Source: Nocardia carnea
GTDB taxonomy: Bacteria; Actinomycetota; Actinomycetes; Mycobacteriales; Mycobacteriaceae
Length of the DNA stretch: 43,907 nt
Assembly: GCF_029868855.1 (NCBI RefSeq)
Contig: NZ_JARWOV010000262.1
Location: forward strand, 1-43,907
Direction: 5' to 3'
The notes below the pieces were generated by a model. That model saw nothing but the letters and a program-made list of their open reading frames with translations, did no database searches and had not been told where the DNA came from. The translations under genes were made by a program, and so were the position numbers. Below, piece by piece: positions 24,287-31,995 of the stretch. Each line of letters starts with the position of its first letter. The first letter of the stretch is position 1.

Positions 24287-24332
24287 ACGAAAGAACCCCG
24301 TATCCGAAGATTCGGATACGGGGTTCTTTCGT
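24287..24332. terminator. very strong bidirectional terminator
   Basis: A perfect 22-bp inverted repeat (24287-24308 with 24311-24332) with a 2-base spacer lies between the convergent Rv0863-like gene and rpfA. The A/T-rich outer ends give a U-tract on both strands. Confidence 0.9.
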
Positions 24333-24348
24333 AGCAGGGTGGTGCCGC

Positions 24349-25002
24349 TCAGTTCGGCAGCAGGCCCTTGTTGGTCTCGTAGAAGCCCAGCAGCGCGGGA
24401 TCCAGCTGCGGGGTTCCGGCCTTGACCGCCTCGAACAGATCCAGCGCGGGCTGCGGAACCTGAACACCCTGCGCCTGAACGGCGGCGAGGGCGCGATCGA
24501 CCGCGGTGTAGACCTCCTGGGTCTGCGTCTGGGCCGGGTTCTGCGCCTGCTGCGGGGCAGCGGGGGCGGCCGGCGTGCTCTGGTTCTGGGTCTGCACGGC
24601 CGGGGTATCGGAGGGTACTTCGCGGGGGGTCGAGCCGCTGCTCAGGCCCAGCGAGGAGGAGCAGGAAGGCCAGGCGCCCCAGCCCTGCGAGGCGAGGACC
24701 TTTTCTGCGACGGCGATCTGCTGTTCGCGGCTGGCCTGATTGGCGGTCGGCGCGTAGTCGCCACCGCCGTGTGCCTGCCAGGTGCTCTGCGAGAACTGCA
24801 GTCCGCCGTGATAGCCGTTGCCGGTGTTGATGCCCCAGTTACCACCGGCTTCGCACTGCGCGAGTCGATCCCAGTCGGAGTCGGGTGCCGCGCTGGCGTT
24901 ACCGGCGAGGGCTGCACCCGCACCGCTCATCATGGCGCCGGTGACGGCAACCTTGGCGACAGTGCGACCGGTATTGGTGGGCTTGCGATGGCGTCCACTC
25001 AT
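24349..25002 (-). CDS. rpfA: resuscitation-promoting factor, RpfA type (secreted peptidoglycan lytic enzyme)
   Basis: Secreted lysozyme/transglycosylase-like enzyme that cleaves peptidoglycan glycan strands during growth resumption and division. In the 217-residue product a signal peptide with twin basic N-region is likely cut after ALAGNASA (about residue 38). The Rpf domain (about 41-118) has WDRLAQCEAGGNWGINTGNGYHGGLQFSQSTW with catalytic Glu51, Cys50 for the disulfide, and QGWGAWPSCSS. A Gln/Ala/Pro/Thr-rich linker follows, then a 45-residue helical C-terminus (EVYTAVDRALAAVQAQG...). It lacks LysM. The ATG at 25002 has GAGGAAG upstream. Its long leader contains CRP-like and riboswitch-like signals. 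Confidence 0.93.
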   Translation of the reverse strand: MSGRHRKPTNTGRTVAKVAVTGAMMSGAGAALAGNASAAPDSDWDRLAQCEAGGNWGINTGNGYHGGLQFSQSTWQAHGGGDYAPTANQASREQQIAVAEKVLASQGWGAWPSCSSSLGLSSGSTPREVPSDTPAVQTQNQSTPAAPAAPQQAQNPAQTQTQEVYTAVDRALAAVQAQGVQVPQPALDLFEAVKAGTPQLDPALLGFYETNKGLLPN

Positions 25003-25029
25003 TCGGGTTCGTCTTCCTCTCGTACGCAC

Positions 25030-25230
25030 CTGCGAGGGATTCGCTCGGGTCCAGGCTGAGAGGGTGCCCGTCCCGCCCTCGCCCCTGTCGTTTCCTTGGG
25101 GTCCGGTACCCGCGGGGCGAGGTTCGGTGCGGCGGGCCGGTGGGCCGGAGTGCCCGGCTGGGATAGACGGTACGACGGATCCGGCGAAAAATCACTTTTT
25201 GGTAACCGGCGTGTGCGGCAGGGTTGCGGA
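25030..25230 (-). ncRNA. possible c-di-AMP (ydaO/yuaA) riboswitch in the rpfA leader
   Basis: The rpfA leader is about 250 bases, GC-rich and highly structured. Segments such as CCAAGGAAACGACAGGGGCG, then CCCGAGCGAATCCCTCGCAG and GTGCG near the 3' end resemble the conserved blocks of actinobacterial ydaO leaders, which are known to sit before rpf genes. The match is from memory and imperfect (the usual CCCGAAUCC...AGCUAACC block is altered). The boundaries are approximate. Confidence 0.45.
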
Positions 25231-25305
25231 GCGGTCACAACTGGCTCTCGGTGACTATGCGCAGCTAGTGGGCTCGCGCCGACGGGCGCCAACTCCCCGC
25301 AATAG

Positions 25306-25338
25306 CCGTTATTATTCCGTTATGTGATTATCATCACA
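25306..25338 (-). promoter_or_regulatory. CRP/GlxR-type site and adjacent 11-bp-spaced direct repeat upstream of rpfA
   Basis: TGTGATTATCATCACA (25323-25338) is a perfect match to TGTGA-N6-TCACA, the site of mycobacterial CRP (Rv3676) and corynebacterial GlxR. M. tuberculosis rpfA is a known CRP target. Next to it CCGTTAT occurs twice 11 bases apart (25306-25312, 25317-25323), that is ATAAC-N6-ATAAC on the rpfA strand. This resembles the direct-repeat sites of MtrA, another rpf regulator in actinobacteria; that part is tentative. Confidence 0.7.
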
Positions 25339-25380
25339 CAGGAGTTTCGGGCGGCGATTCGCTCGGGTATCGAAAAGAGG

Positions 25381-25629
25381 TCACCTGGCTCGCCGGCCGG
25401 ACAGCAGCGCGAATAGCAGCGCCAGCACGAAGCCCAGCGGCGTAAGCAATATGGCGCCCAGGTACAACCACAATCCGGGTTTGTCGTCGGTGACGATCGG
25501 GGTGAGGAAGATCGCCACGATCGCGAGCAGTCCGAGGGCGAACAGACCCAGTGCCAGCCGTAGGAGCCAGTTGCCGGGGGTGCGCCCGGGCGGTGGGGTG
25601 GACGGCCGGGGATCAGCGGGGTTGGTCAC
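25381..25629 (-). CDS. small two-helix membrane protein
   Basis: From the GTG at 25629 the product has 82 residues: MTNPADPRPSTPPPGRTPGN, then two hydrophobic helices (about 22-43, LLRLALGLFALGLLAIVAIFL, and 53-74, LYLGAILLTPLGFVLALLFALL) and a basic tail SGRRAR. A longer frame from 25767 adds a region without homology-like character and overlaps the cold-shock promoter. Position between rpfA and the cold-shock gene matches Rv0870c, a small integral membrane protein. Function unknown. Confidence 0.75.
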   Translation of the reverse strand: MTNPADPRPSTPPPGRTPGNWLLRLALGLFALGLLAIVAIFLTPIVTDDKPGLWLYLGAILLTPLGFVLALLFALLSGRRAR

Positions 25630-25838
25630 CTGTCGACGGTAAAACTGATGTGCTGCCGCCCTGCCCACCGGGGTAGACTCGGGGGCGATCTCGCGTCCTG
25701 CATGCTTGCGGGGCGCGTTTTTCGAGTGCAGGCAGAGCATTCGAGAGAAGGCAGGGGGCCCGCCCACCAGCGGGTTTCAGTAGACATGTGTGCGCCGGCC
25801 CGCGAGCCGGGCGCCGAACAGACGAACGGGTGAGCGCA

Positions 25839-26258
25839 GTGCCGACCGGCAAGGTGAAGTGGTACGACGTGGAAAAGGGCTTCGGCTTCCTTTCCCAGGA
25901 CGAGGGTGAGGACGTCTACGTCCGCTCGTCCGCGCTGCCCCAGGGTGTGGAGACGCTGAAGCCCGGTCAGCGGGTGGAGTTCGGGATGGCGGCCGGGCGC
26001 CGCGGTCCGCAGGCGCTGAGCCTGAAGCTGGTCGAGGCGCCACCGTCGGTCCGGCAGAACCAGGAACGCAATGCCCGTAAGGAGCCGGTGGCGCGCAAGC
26101 ACAGCCCGGACGAACTGCACGGCATGGTCGAGGACATGATCACGCTGCTGGAAGCGAAGGTGCAGCCGGATCTGCGCAAGGGCCGGTACCCGGACCGTAA
26201 GACGGCGCAGCGGATCTCCGAGGTGGTGCGCGCGGTCGCGCGGGAACTCGATCGCTGA
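25839..26258 (+). CDS. cspB: cold-shock domain protein with C-terminal extension (CspB type)
   Basis: A 139-residue protein. The cold-shock OB-fold (1-66) has MPTGKVKWYD, RNP1 KGFGFLS and RNP2 DVYVR, which bind single-stranded RNA/DNA as an RNA chaperone. A 70-residue extension (about 70-139, SVRQNQERNARKEPVARKHS, ELHGMVEDMITLLEAKVQPD) is helical and basic/acidic, as in the M. tuberculosis homologue Rv0871 (135 residues). The GTG at 25839 is preferred because the fold begins M-P-T-G-K-V-K-W; a GTG three codons upstream is also possible. Ends at a strong terminator. Confidence 0.93.
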   Translation: MPTGKVKWYDVEKGFGFLSQDEGEDVYVRSSALPQGVETLKPGQRVEFGMAAGRRGPQALSLKLVEAPPSVRQNQERNARKEPVARKHSPDELHGMVEDMITLLEAKVQPDLRKGRYPDRKTAQRISEVVRAVARELDR

Positions 26259-26274
26259 TCCGCGAGAAATACCG

Positions 26275-26314
26275 GTTACGGGCCGGTCCGCCGTGCGGCG
26301 GACCGGCCCGTAAC
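26275..26314. terminator. bidirectional terminator between cspB and the DUF2771 gene
   Basis: Perfect 18-bp inverted repeat (26275-26292 with 26297-26314) with a GTGC loop. It lies between convergent stops. Confidence 0.85.
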
Positions 26315-26319
26315 GCGTA

Positions 26320-26826
26320 TCAGGAGGTTTTGATCGACCAGATCGCGTGCGGGATCGAGAATTCCCGGCCGGTCTCATCGATCGCGATGATCATCACCTG
26401 CAACTCCACGCCGATCAGTTCCAGCCCCGGCTCGGGATTCGAGTCGATGGTCAACGCCCGGATATCGCCCGGATGGTCCCGGTAGCTGCTGGGCTTCTCG
26501 ACCACCTCGCCGTTCTCGTCCGCATACAGCGGCAGCAACTCCCACGGTGTGCCCACGACCTCCGACGGCAGCGAGATCTGCAGCGGATTACCGGCGGGGA
26601 CCTCCAGGAACACGGTGTCGCCCTGTTCGCAGTTCTCCATCCGCACTGTGCAGAAGTAGAACGGCGGCACGGTGACGGCCTCGCCGTGCGAGTAAGCGGT
26701 GAGCTCCGGTTTGTGCGGCTCGGCGTCACGCGCCAGCAACCAGACCACTCCGGCGGTTCCGGCCGCCAGCACCAGGACTCCGGCCAGGGCCAGCGCGAGA
26801 ATCGTGCGGAATCTGTTCGTACTCAC
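26320..26826 (-). CDS. DUF2771-family exported or membrane-anchored protein
   Basis: A 168-residue protein. The N-terminus MSTNRFRTILALALAGVLVL and on to VVWLLARD is a membrane anchor or uncleaved signal (about 7-32), followed by a beta-rich extracytoplasmic domain with PPFYFCTVRMENCEQGDTVF (a Cys pair about 58/64) and LQISLPSEVVGTPWELLPLY. This is the DUF2771 pattern, as in Rv0875c. Function unknown. The GTG start overlaps the stop of the upstream MFS gene by four bases (GTGA), so it is translationally coupled to it; the two probably work together. Confidence 0.85.
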   Translation of the reverse strand: MSTNRFRTILALALAGVLVLAAGTAGVVWLLARDAEPHKPELTAYSHGEAVTVPPFYFCTVRMENCEQGDTVFLEVPAGNPLQISLPSEVVGTPWELLPLYADENGEVVEKPSSYRDHPGDIRALTIDSNPEPGLELIGVELQVMIIAIDETGREFSIPHAIWSIKTS

Positions 26827-29378
26827 CGGGCGGTGTCTCCTCGTGGGTGGTCGTGGTGCGGTATTTCCTGTTCGGCGTGCAGCGGGCGGCGGCCGCCGAA
26901 ACCGGGCAGCAGACTGTGCCCGCGCGAACTCAGCACAGTTTGGACCAGGCCCGCGGCGAGAACGGCGCTGACCACCGCGAAACCTTTCCAGTAGTCGGTC
27001 GGCAGCAGGACCCCGCCGGCGCCGCCGACCACCCAGCTCAGCTGCAGCACGGTTTCCGAGCGGCCGAATCCGGACGCGATCGATTCCGGCGGCAGATCGT
27101 CCTGGATGGAGGCATCGAGCGAAACCTTCGCCAGCGCGCTGGCGCCCGCCGCGACCAGCGCGGCCAGTGCTGCCCCCAGCAGGTTGTCCAGAATCAGCGC
27201 GACCGCCGCGACGGCCGTGCAGGCCAGTGTGCAGTTCACCACGATCAGTGAGGGCCGGCCCAGCCGCAACCGGGCGCCGGTGGCGTTACCGGCGAAGTTG
27301 CCGACCGCCGCCGCCGCGCCGACAAGGCCGAGCATCGCCGCCTGCTGCACCGGTCGGTGTTCGGTGGCCTTGGCGACGAAGGCGATGTAGAAGGTCAGGA
27401 ACCCGGTGAGGACCCGGATACTGCCGTTGCCCCACAACCCGGTGACCACCGCGCGACCCAGCGGTTGCCGGCGTTTGCGGGGCGGTATCGCGGATTCGCG
27501 GCCGGGTTCCAGTACTTCGGTCTCTGGATCGTCGCCGTGGTAGCTCAGGGTCGTGGGGACCTCGCCCTCGGTGATCTCCACCCAGCGCGGGATCTTCCAG
27601 CTCAGATAGGCGCCGCCCACCGCGATACCGGTGGCCAGGATCAACGCTCCGGTCGAACCGGTGAGCGCGGCGGTGGCCCCGGCTATCCCGCCGGCTCCGA
27701 GAGTGCCGCCGACCAAACCGAATACGGTCAGCCGGGAATTGGTTCGGACCAGATCGATATCGGGTGGTAGTACCCGTGGCGTCACCGCGCTCTTGAGCAC
27801 TGCGAACGATTTGCTGAGCACCATCATGCACAAGGCGAGTGGATACAGCACCCAGCTGTCGAAACTGAAGATCAACACCACCGCCACGACCGCGCGGGCC
27901 GCGAACGACGCCGCCAGAGCCAAGCGGCGGCCGGTCTGTAACCGGTCCAGCGCGGGCCCGATGAGCGGCGCGATGATCGCGAACGGCGCGATGGTGATCA
28001 GCAGGTACAGTGCGACCTTCGATTTGCTCTCGGCGGTCGCGCTGGCGAAGAACAGGGTATTGGCCAGCGCCACCGCGATCGCCGCGTCCAGTGCGAAATT
28101 GGCCATGGTGGCGTAGGTGAGGGCGGTGAGCCCCGATTTGTCCGCGCCGTCGGCTTCCGCGGCACGCCGGAAGGTGGCGATACCTTTCTCGGTGAGTTCG
28201 CGGCCGCGCATCGCGGCCACCCGGGTGACGGTGAGTTTCCGGGGAAGCCGTCGGCCGTCGGTGTCGTACTCGGCGTCGAGATCCTCGGCGCGGTATTCCT
28301 TCGTGTCCGCGAATTCGTCCTGTTCCCGGTACTCGGACCCGTACTCGTGCGGTTGGGCTACTGGATGCCGCCCGGGTCGGTTCGGGGAGTCGGCCGGATC
28401 GGCCGCACCGCCTCGGGACGGGCGAGCGCCGGAATCGCGGTCGCCACCGGGCCGGAATTCGTCCCGGCCGGCCCGAGCGGCCGCATTCGCGCCGGGAGAG
28501 AGCCGTCCAGCGGTTCCGGAGGAATGCCCGGACTCGGCGGCATTCGAGGCTCCTACCGGTCCGGCCGAGCCACCGGACTCGGTCGCGGGCCGGTGCGGGT
28601 CGCCGTCGATCTTCTCTCCGGGCCGGGGAGGCCGAGCGATGCCGGCGTCGCCCGGTGTCCAGCGGTTGCGGACCGTCGCATCGGATGGGCCGGGCCTGCT
28701 CCCGGTGCCGAAGTCGGCCGGCGAGTGCGGAGTGGCACCGGCCGCGGGGCGGTCGGTCTTGCCGGTGCCCGGTCCGGATCCGGTTCCGCGCCGAAAGTCG
28801 GCACGGTCCGCGGAATCCCCGGTCCACGCACCCCGCGCGCCGGTCCGCCACTCGGGTACACCGGAATCGGCACCGGTCCCCACCCCGCGTGCCGTGGGGG
28901 CGGCACCCGGTACCGGGGTCGGCGGTGTCCGGCGCGGTTCGGCGAAGTCTCGGCTGTCGTCTCGTTGCGGCGCGGCGCTCTTTCGGGTGGATCCGGGCCT
29001 GCCGCCGCTGCCGGTCCCGGCGTCCACCTGCCCGCCGGAGCGCTGCGTGGAACTCCGCGATCCCCCCAGCGCGCCGAACACCCGCGCGAAACGGCTCACC
29101 CGCCCCGGGGTGGACTGTTCGCCGGCCGCCGGAGCGACCGGGGCGACCTCGCGCGGTACCGATACACCGCGATCGGGTGCGGAATCGGAATCGTCGAACG
29201 GAAGCGGACGGGTCGGCGGCGGCGTCGGCCGGGTGTTGCCGGGGGCGGATTCGCGATTGCGGTGTGGCACGTTCGGCGGGGGGTAGCGGTCGAAACCTGG
29301 ATGCCGCTGGGGTGGCGGAGACTCGCCGGCGGGCCACTGACCGCGATCGGAACCGGAGGGCTCGCGGGAAGTGGGCAC
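26823..29378 (-). CDS. MFS-type transporter with a 400-residue disordered N-terminus
   Basis: The 851-residue product has two parts. Residues 1 to about 375 are Gly/Pro/Arg/Ser-rich and unstructured; residues 378-400 form a basic amphipathic stretch (LPRKLTVTRVAAMRGRELTE); from about 415 to the end are some 12 membrane helices of the major facilitator type (TALTYATMANFALDAAIAVALANTLFFA ... ). A cytoplasmic charged loop interrupts the middle (GDDPETEVLEPGRESAIPPRKRRQ). The M. tuberculosis counterpart Rv0876c has about 548 residues, so the extra length is the disordered head. The GTG at 29378 is 6 bases after CAGAAT (minus strand, 29385-29390), probably leaderless. The substrate is unknown. Coupled to the DUF2771 gene. 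Confidence 0.85.
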   Translation of the reverse strand: MPTSREPSGSDRGQWPAGESPPPQRHPGFDRYPPPNVPHRNRESAPGNTRPTPPPTRPLPFDDSDSAPDRGVSVPREVAPVAPAAGEQSTPGRVSRFARVFGALGGSRSSTQRSGGQVDAGTGSGGRPGSTRKSAAPQRDDSRDFAEPRRTPPTPVPGAAPTARGVGTGADSGVPEWRTGARGAWTGDSADRADFRRGTGSGPGTGKTDRPAAGATPHSPADFGTGSRPGPSDATVRNRWTPGDAGIARPPRPGEKIDGDPHRPATESGGSAGPVGASNAAESGHSSGTAGRLSPGANAAARAGRDEFRPGGDRDSGARPSRGGAADPADSPNRPGRHPVAQPHEYGSEYREQDEFADTKEYRAEDLDAEYDTDGRRLPRKLTVTRVAAMRGRELTEKGIATFRRAAEADGADKSGLTALTYATMANFALDAAIAVALANTLFFASATAESKSKVALYLLITIAPFAIIAPLIGPALDRLQTGRRLALAASFAARAVVAVVLIFSFDSWVLYPLALCMMVLSKSFAVLKSAVTPRVLPPDIDLVRTNSRLTVFGLVGGTLGAGGIAGATAALTGSTGALILATGIAVGGAYLSWKIPRWVEITEGEVPTTLSYHGDDPETEVLEPGRESAIPPRKRRQPLGRAVVTGLWGNGSIRVLTGFLTFYIAFVAKATEHRPVQQAAMLGLVGAAAAVGNFAGNATGARLRLGRPSLIVVNCTLACTAVAAVALILDNLLGAALAALVAAGASALAKVSLDASIQDDLPPESIASGFGRSETVLQLSWVVGGAGGVLLPTDYWKGFAVVSAVLAAGLVQTVLSSRGHSLLPGFGGRRPLHAEQEIPHHDHPRGDTAR

Positions 29379-29470
29379 ACCTCAATTCTGGCCCACGGCG
29401 ACCTCGGCGAAACCCCGCCCTGTTCGGGACGGCCCGAAAGTGAGCTGTATCGCTTTTGTGTCGGGCGGTC

Positions 29471-30244
29471 TCAGGCCGGTACGAACCGGACCTCGAAGAC
29501 CGTCGGCCAGTACTTTCCGGTGATGAGGAAACGATCGGTGCCGGGGATTTGCGCGATGCCGTTGAGGACATCGGTGCCCGCGCGCTGCTCCGCCGGCAGC
29601 AGCCCCGCGGCATCGATCACCGACAGGACACGCCCGGTGTCCGGATCGATCCGCAGGATCTGATCGGTGGGCCAGGCGTTGGCGTAGACCGAACCGTCCT
29701 CGGCGCATTCCAGCTCGTTCAGGCGGGTATCGGTACGACTGGCCAGCGCGACCGAACCGGTGACGGCGAAGGTGACCGGATCGCGGAAGGTGAGGGTCGC
29801 GGATCCGTCGCTCATGACCAGCCGTCCCTCCCGGCGGCACAGACCCCAGCCCTCACCCTGATACGGCACCCGCTGTTTTTCGGCGAGCGTGCGCGGGTCG
29901 CGGGCGAAGGCGACCTCTTCCTTCCAGGTGAGCTGCCACAGGGTGTCGCCCGCGAGCGTTATGCCCTCCCCGAAGAAGGGGAGTGGCAACTCGACGCGGG
30001 CCAGCTCCGCACCGGTGCGCCGATCGATACTGCGCACATCGGACTGGCCGACCATGCCGGTGCCCTCGTACAGGACCTCACCGTCGATTTCCAGGCCCTG
30101 GGTGAACGCGCCCGGATCGTGTGAATGGGTGGCGAGAACCTCGATCTTGCGGTGTTCGGCGGCATCGTCGGCGTTTGCGCAGGCGCCCGGCACGAGCAGG
30201 CAGACCAGCGCGGTGACGACCCAGGTACGCCGAGTGGGCTTCAT
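29471..30244 (-). CDS. glutaminyl-peptide cyclotransferase-like lipoprotein
   Basis: The 257-residue product starts MKPTRRTWVVTALVCLLVPGAC; the Cys at 22 fits a (slightly unusual, PGAC) lipobox, so it is probably a lipoprotein on the outer face of the membrane. The rest is a five-bladed beta-propeller of the plant-type glutaminyl cyclase family (PF05096). Characteristic segments are HDPGAFTQGLEIDGEVLYEGTGMVGQSDVR, FFGEGITLAGDTLWQLTWKE, GEGWGLCRREGRLVMSDGS, LNELECAEDGSVYANAWPTD and VLNGIAQIPGTDRFLITGKYWPTVFEV. The family cyclises N-terminal Gln to pyroglutamate. The ATG at 30244 is 7 bases after TACATT (minus strand 30252-30257). It is divergent from the DUF3027 gene with only 17 bases between starts. 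Confidence 0.88.
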   Translation of the reverse strand: MKPTRRTWVVTALVCLLVPGACANADDAAEHRKIEVLATHSHDPGAFTQGLEIDGEVLYEGTGMVGQSDVRSIDRRTGAELARVELPLPFFGEGITLAGDTLWQLTWKEEVAFARDPRTLAEKQRVPYQGEGWGLCRREGRLVMSDGSATLTFRDPVTFAVTGSVALASRTDTRLNELECAEDGSVYANAWPTDQILRIDPDTGRVLSVIDAAGLLPAEQRAGTDVLNGIAQIPGTDRFLITGKYWPTVFEVRFVPA

Positions 30245-30248
30245 ACGG

Positions 30249-30257
30249 CAAAATGTA
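30249..30257. promoter_or_regulatory. overlapping divergent -10 elements for two leaderless genes
   Basis: On the plus strand CAAAAT (30249-30254) ends 7 bases before the DUF3027 GTG (30262). On the minus strand TACATT (30252-30257) ends 7 bases before the cyclotransferase ATG (30244). The two hexamers share three base pairs, so RNA polymerase can probably occupy only one direction at a time. Confidence 0.6.
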
Positions 30258-30261
30258 GACC

Positions 30262-31506
30262 GTGAGCGCAGTATCTGTATCGGACACCGACGTACGGTCG
30301 ATCCTGGCCGGGGCCGTCGACCTGGCTCGTAGTGCGCTCCTGGAGCTGGAACCCTCCGGGGTCGGAGCACATGTCGGCGTCCGCGCCGAAGACGAATGTG
30401 CCGCCACGCACTGCTTCGAGGCGACCCTGCCCGGCTACCACGGCTGGCAATGGGCCGTGGTGGTCGCCGCCGCCCCGGACACCGACCGGGTGACGGTGAG
30501 CGAATCCGCGCTGTTGCCCGGCCCGGAAGCGTTGATCGCACCGGAGTTCGTGCCGTGGGAGCAGCGGGTCCGGCCGGGCGATCTCGCGCCCGGGGATCTG
30601 CTCGCGCCGCCGGCGGACGACCCGCGCCTGGTGCCCGGCTACACAGCGACCGGCGATCCGGAAATCGACGAGGTGGCCTACCAGGTCGGACTGGGGCGTA
30701 AACAAGTCCTCAGCCTGGAGGGCCGCGCGGAGGCCGCGCAACGCTGGTACGACGAATACGGCCCGGACAGCGATATGGCCAAGGCCGCACCCGCGTCGTG
30801 CGAGAGCTGCGGTTTCTATGTGCCGCTCGCCGGGGCGCTGCGTGCCGCCTTCGGTGTCTGCGCCAACGTCATGGGCGCCGACGGTCATGTCGTGCACATG
30901 GGCTACGGCTGCGGAGCCCATTCCGAAACGCCGATGCCCACCGGAGCCGGGTCACCGCAGTACGAGGCCTACGACGATGCCGCCGTAGAGGTCTACCCGG
31001 CCGACTCGCCGAAACCAGCGGAGGCCGGGTCCGCGCCCGCCACCGAAACGGCCGAAACGCCGGTGCCCGGCCGCACGGTCTCGGAAGACGAGCCGGCCCC
31101 CAGTGCTGAACGGCACGATTCCCGTCGGCCCGAGGACTCGGTCGGTCGGCCGGAGGCCGCGGCCGATACCGCCCCGGAGCCCTCGAGCAAGTCGGCTGCC
31201 CCTGCCCAGGCAGAAACCGGCAAGGCCGCGGCGTCCACAGCCGACGCCGCGCCGGAACCGGGGAACGGGGAATCCACGAAGGGTTCGCCGACTGCCCAGG
31301 ACACCGGAGTCGCTGAGCAGACGCCGGAAAATGCGGTGCGGGAACCCGCTGAATCCCCGGAAGCGGAACGCGACCCCGAGGGGGAGTCGATCTCCGAAGC
31401 CGCCGCCGGTCCGAGTACGGAGGGCACTGCGGTGGAATCGCAGTCCACGGTCATCGGCGCTCCGGGGACGGTAGAGGCCGGCCGCGACCCAGGACCTGCC
31501 GAATAG
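30262..31506 (+). CDS. DUF3027-family protein with acidic disordered tail
   Basis: A 414-residue protein. The N-terminal 235 residues form the DUF3027 domain (DVRSILAGAVDLARSALLEL, HCFEATLPGYHGWQWAVVVAA, FVPWEQRVRPGDLAPGDLL) and end with four cysteines, CESCGFY then GVCANV and YGCGAHSE, likely a zinc site. Residues about 236-414 are an Ala/Pro/Glu/Ser-rich disordered tail. Homologues without the tail exist (Rv0877, 262 residues as I recall). Function unknown; the Trp/Arg-rich domain and zinc site hint at nucleic-acid or protein binding (inference). The GTG start appears leaderless. Confidence 0.82.
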   Translation: MSAVSVSDTDVRSILAGAVDLARSALLELEPSGVGAHVGVRAEDECAATHCFEATLPGYHGWQWAVVVAAAPDTDRVTVSESALLPGPEALIAPEFVPWEQRVRPGDLAPGDLLAPPADDPRLVPGYTATGDPEIDEVAYQVGLGRKQVLSLEGRAEAAQRWYDEYGPDSDMAKAAPASCESCGFYVPLAGALRAAFGVCANVMGADGHVVHMGYGCGAHSETPMPTGAGSPQYEAYDDAAVEVYPADSPKPAEAGSAPATETAETPVPGRTVSEDEPAPSAERHDSRRPEDSVGRPEAAADTAPEPSSKSAAPAQAETGKAAASTADAAPEPGNGESTKGSPTAQDTGVAEQTPENAVREPAESPEAERDPEGESISEAAAGPSTEGTAVESQSTVIGAPGTVEAGRDPGPAE

Positions 31507-31995
31507 GCCCGCACGGACGCATATCCGACCCTCCCATCGGATGGACGGCGGTAACCGCTCGGTCGAGGCCCCGGCCCATGCGATCAGTTCGGAACGTTTC
31601 GTCGAGTTCGTAATGCCGGTGGATGGCCGCAATCGGCGGGCTGCTCGGCTTGACGCGCTCCGCACCGGCGGGCTCGATGGCGACGAATCGAGCGGTCGCG
31701 CTGGACCGACATGGTGGCGAATCCGTCCGGAACCCCTGGAGACGTCGGTTTGCGCGGAATCGCGACCGCACCGCCGAGGCCGCGGTCCGTTTCGCGGATA
31801 ATGGCTCGGCAGCGGGCCGTGCGCCGGTCCCGGGTCGTCACATCGGAACAGGTTCAACTGCTGTGGTGCGTGAATAATGCTGGGAGACAGTAATAGTGGC
31901 ATGCGATCCGATCGGATGCGGGTGGTGCCGGAGCCGGGCCGGAACGGCTGAGGCGGGGGTTCGGCCGGTGGTTCGCGGAGACGTACGCTGAGGCG
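31507..31995. other. 489-base gap before the GHKL ATPase gene
   Basis: No gene recognised. Frames on both strands are short and Arg-rich with no RBS. A minus-strand stretch around 31590-31740 reads like hydrophilic protein (IHRHYELDETFRTDRMGRGL) but is not open for long, so a decayed gene is possible. The only control element seen is the -10-like TACGCT (31984-31989), 6 bases before the next start. Confidence 0.4.

Noticed and set aside
27286..29663. Long frames (775 codons minus, 389 and 438 codons plus) over the MFS N-terminal region
   Set aside because: The region codes for a low-complexity GC-rich disordered head, which leaves other frames open by composition alone.
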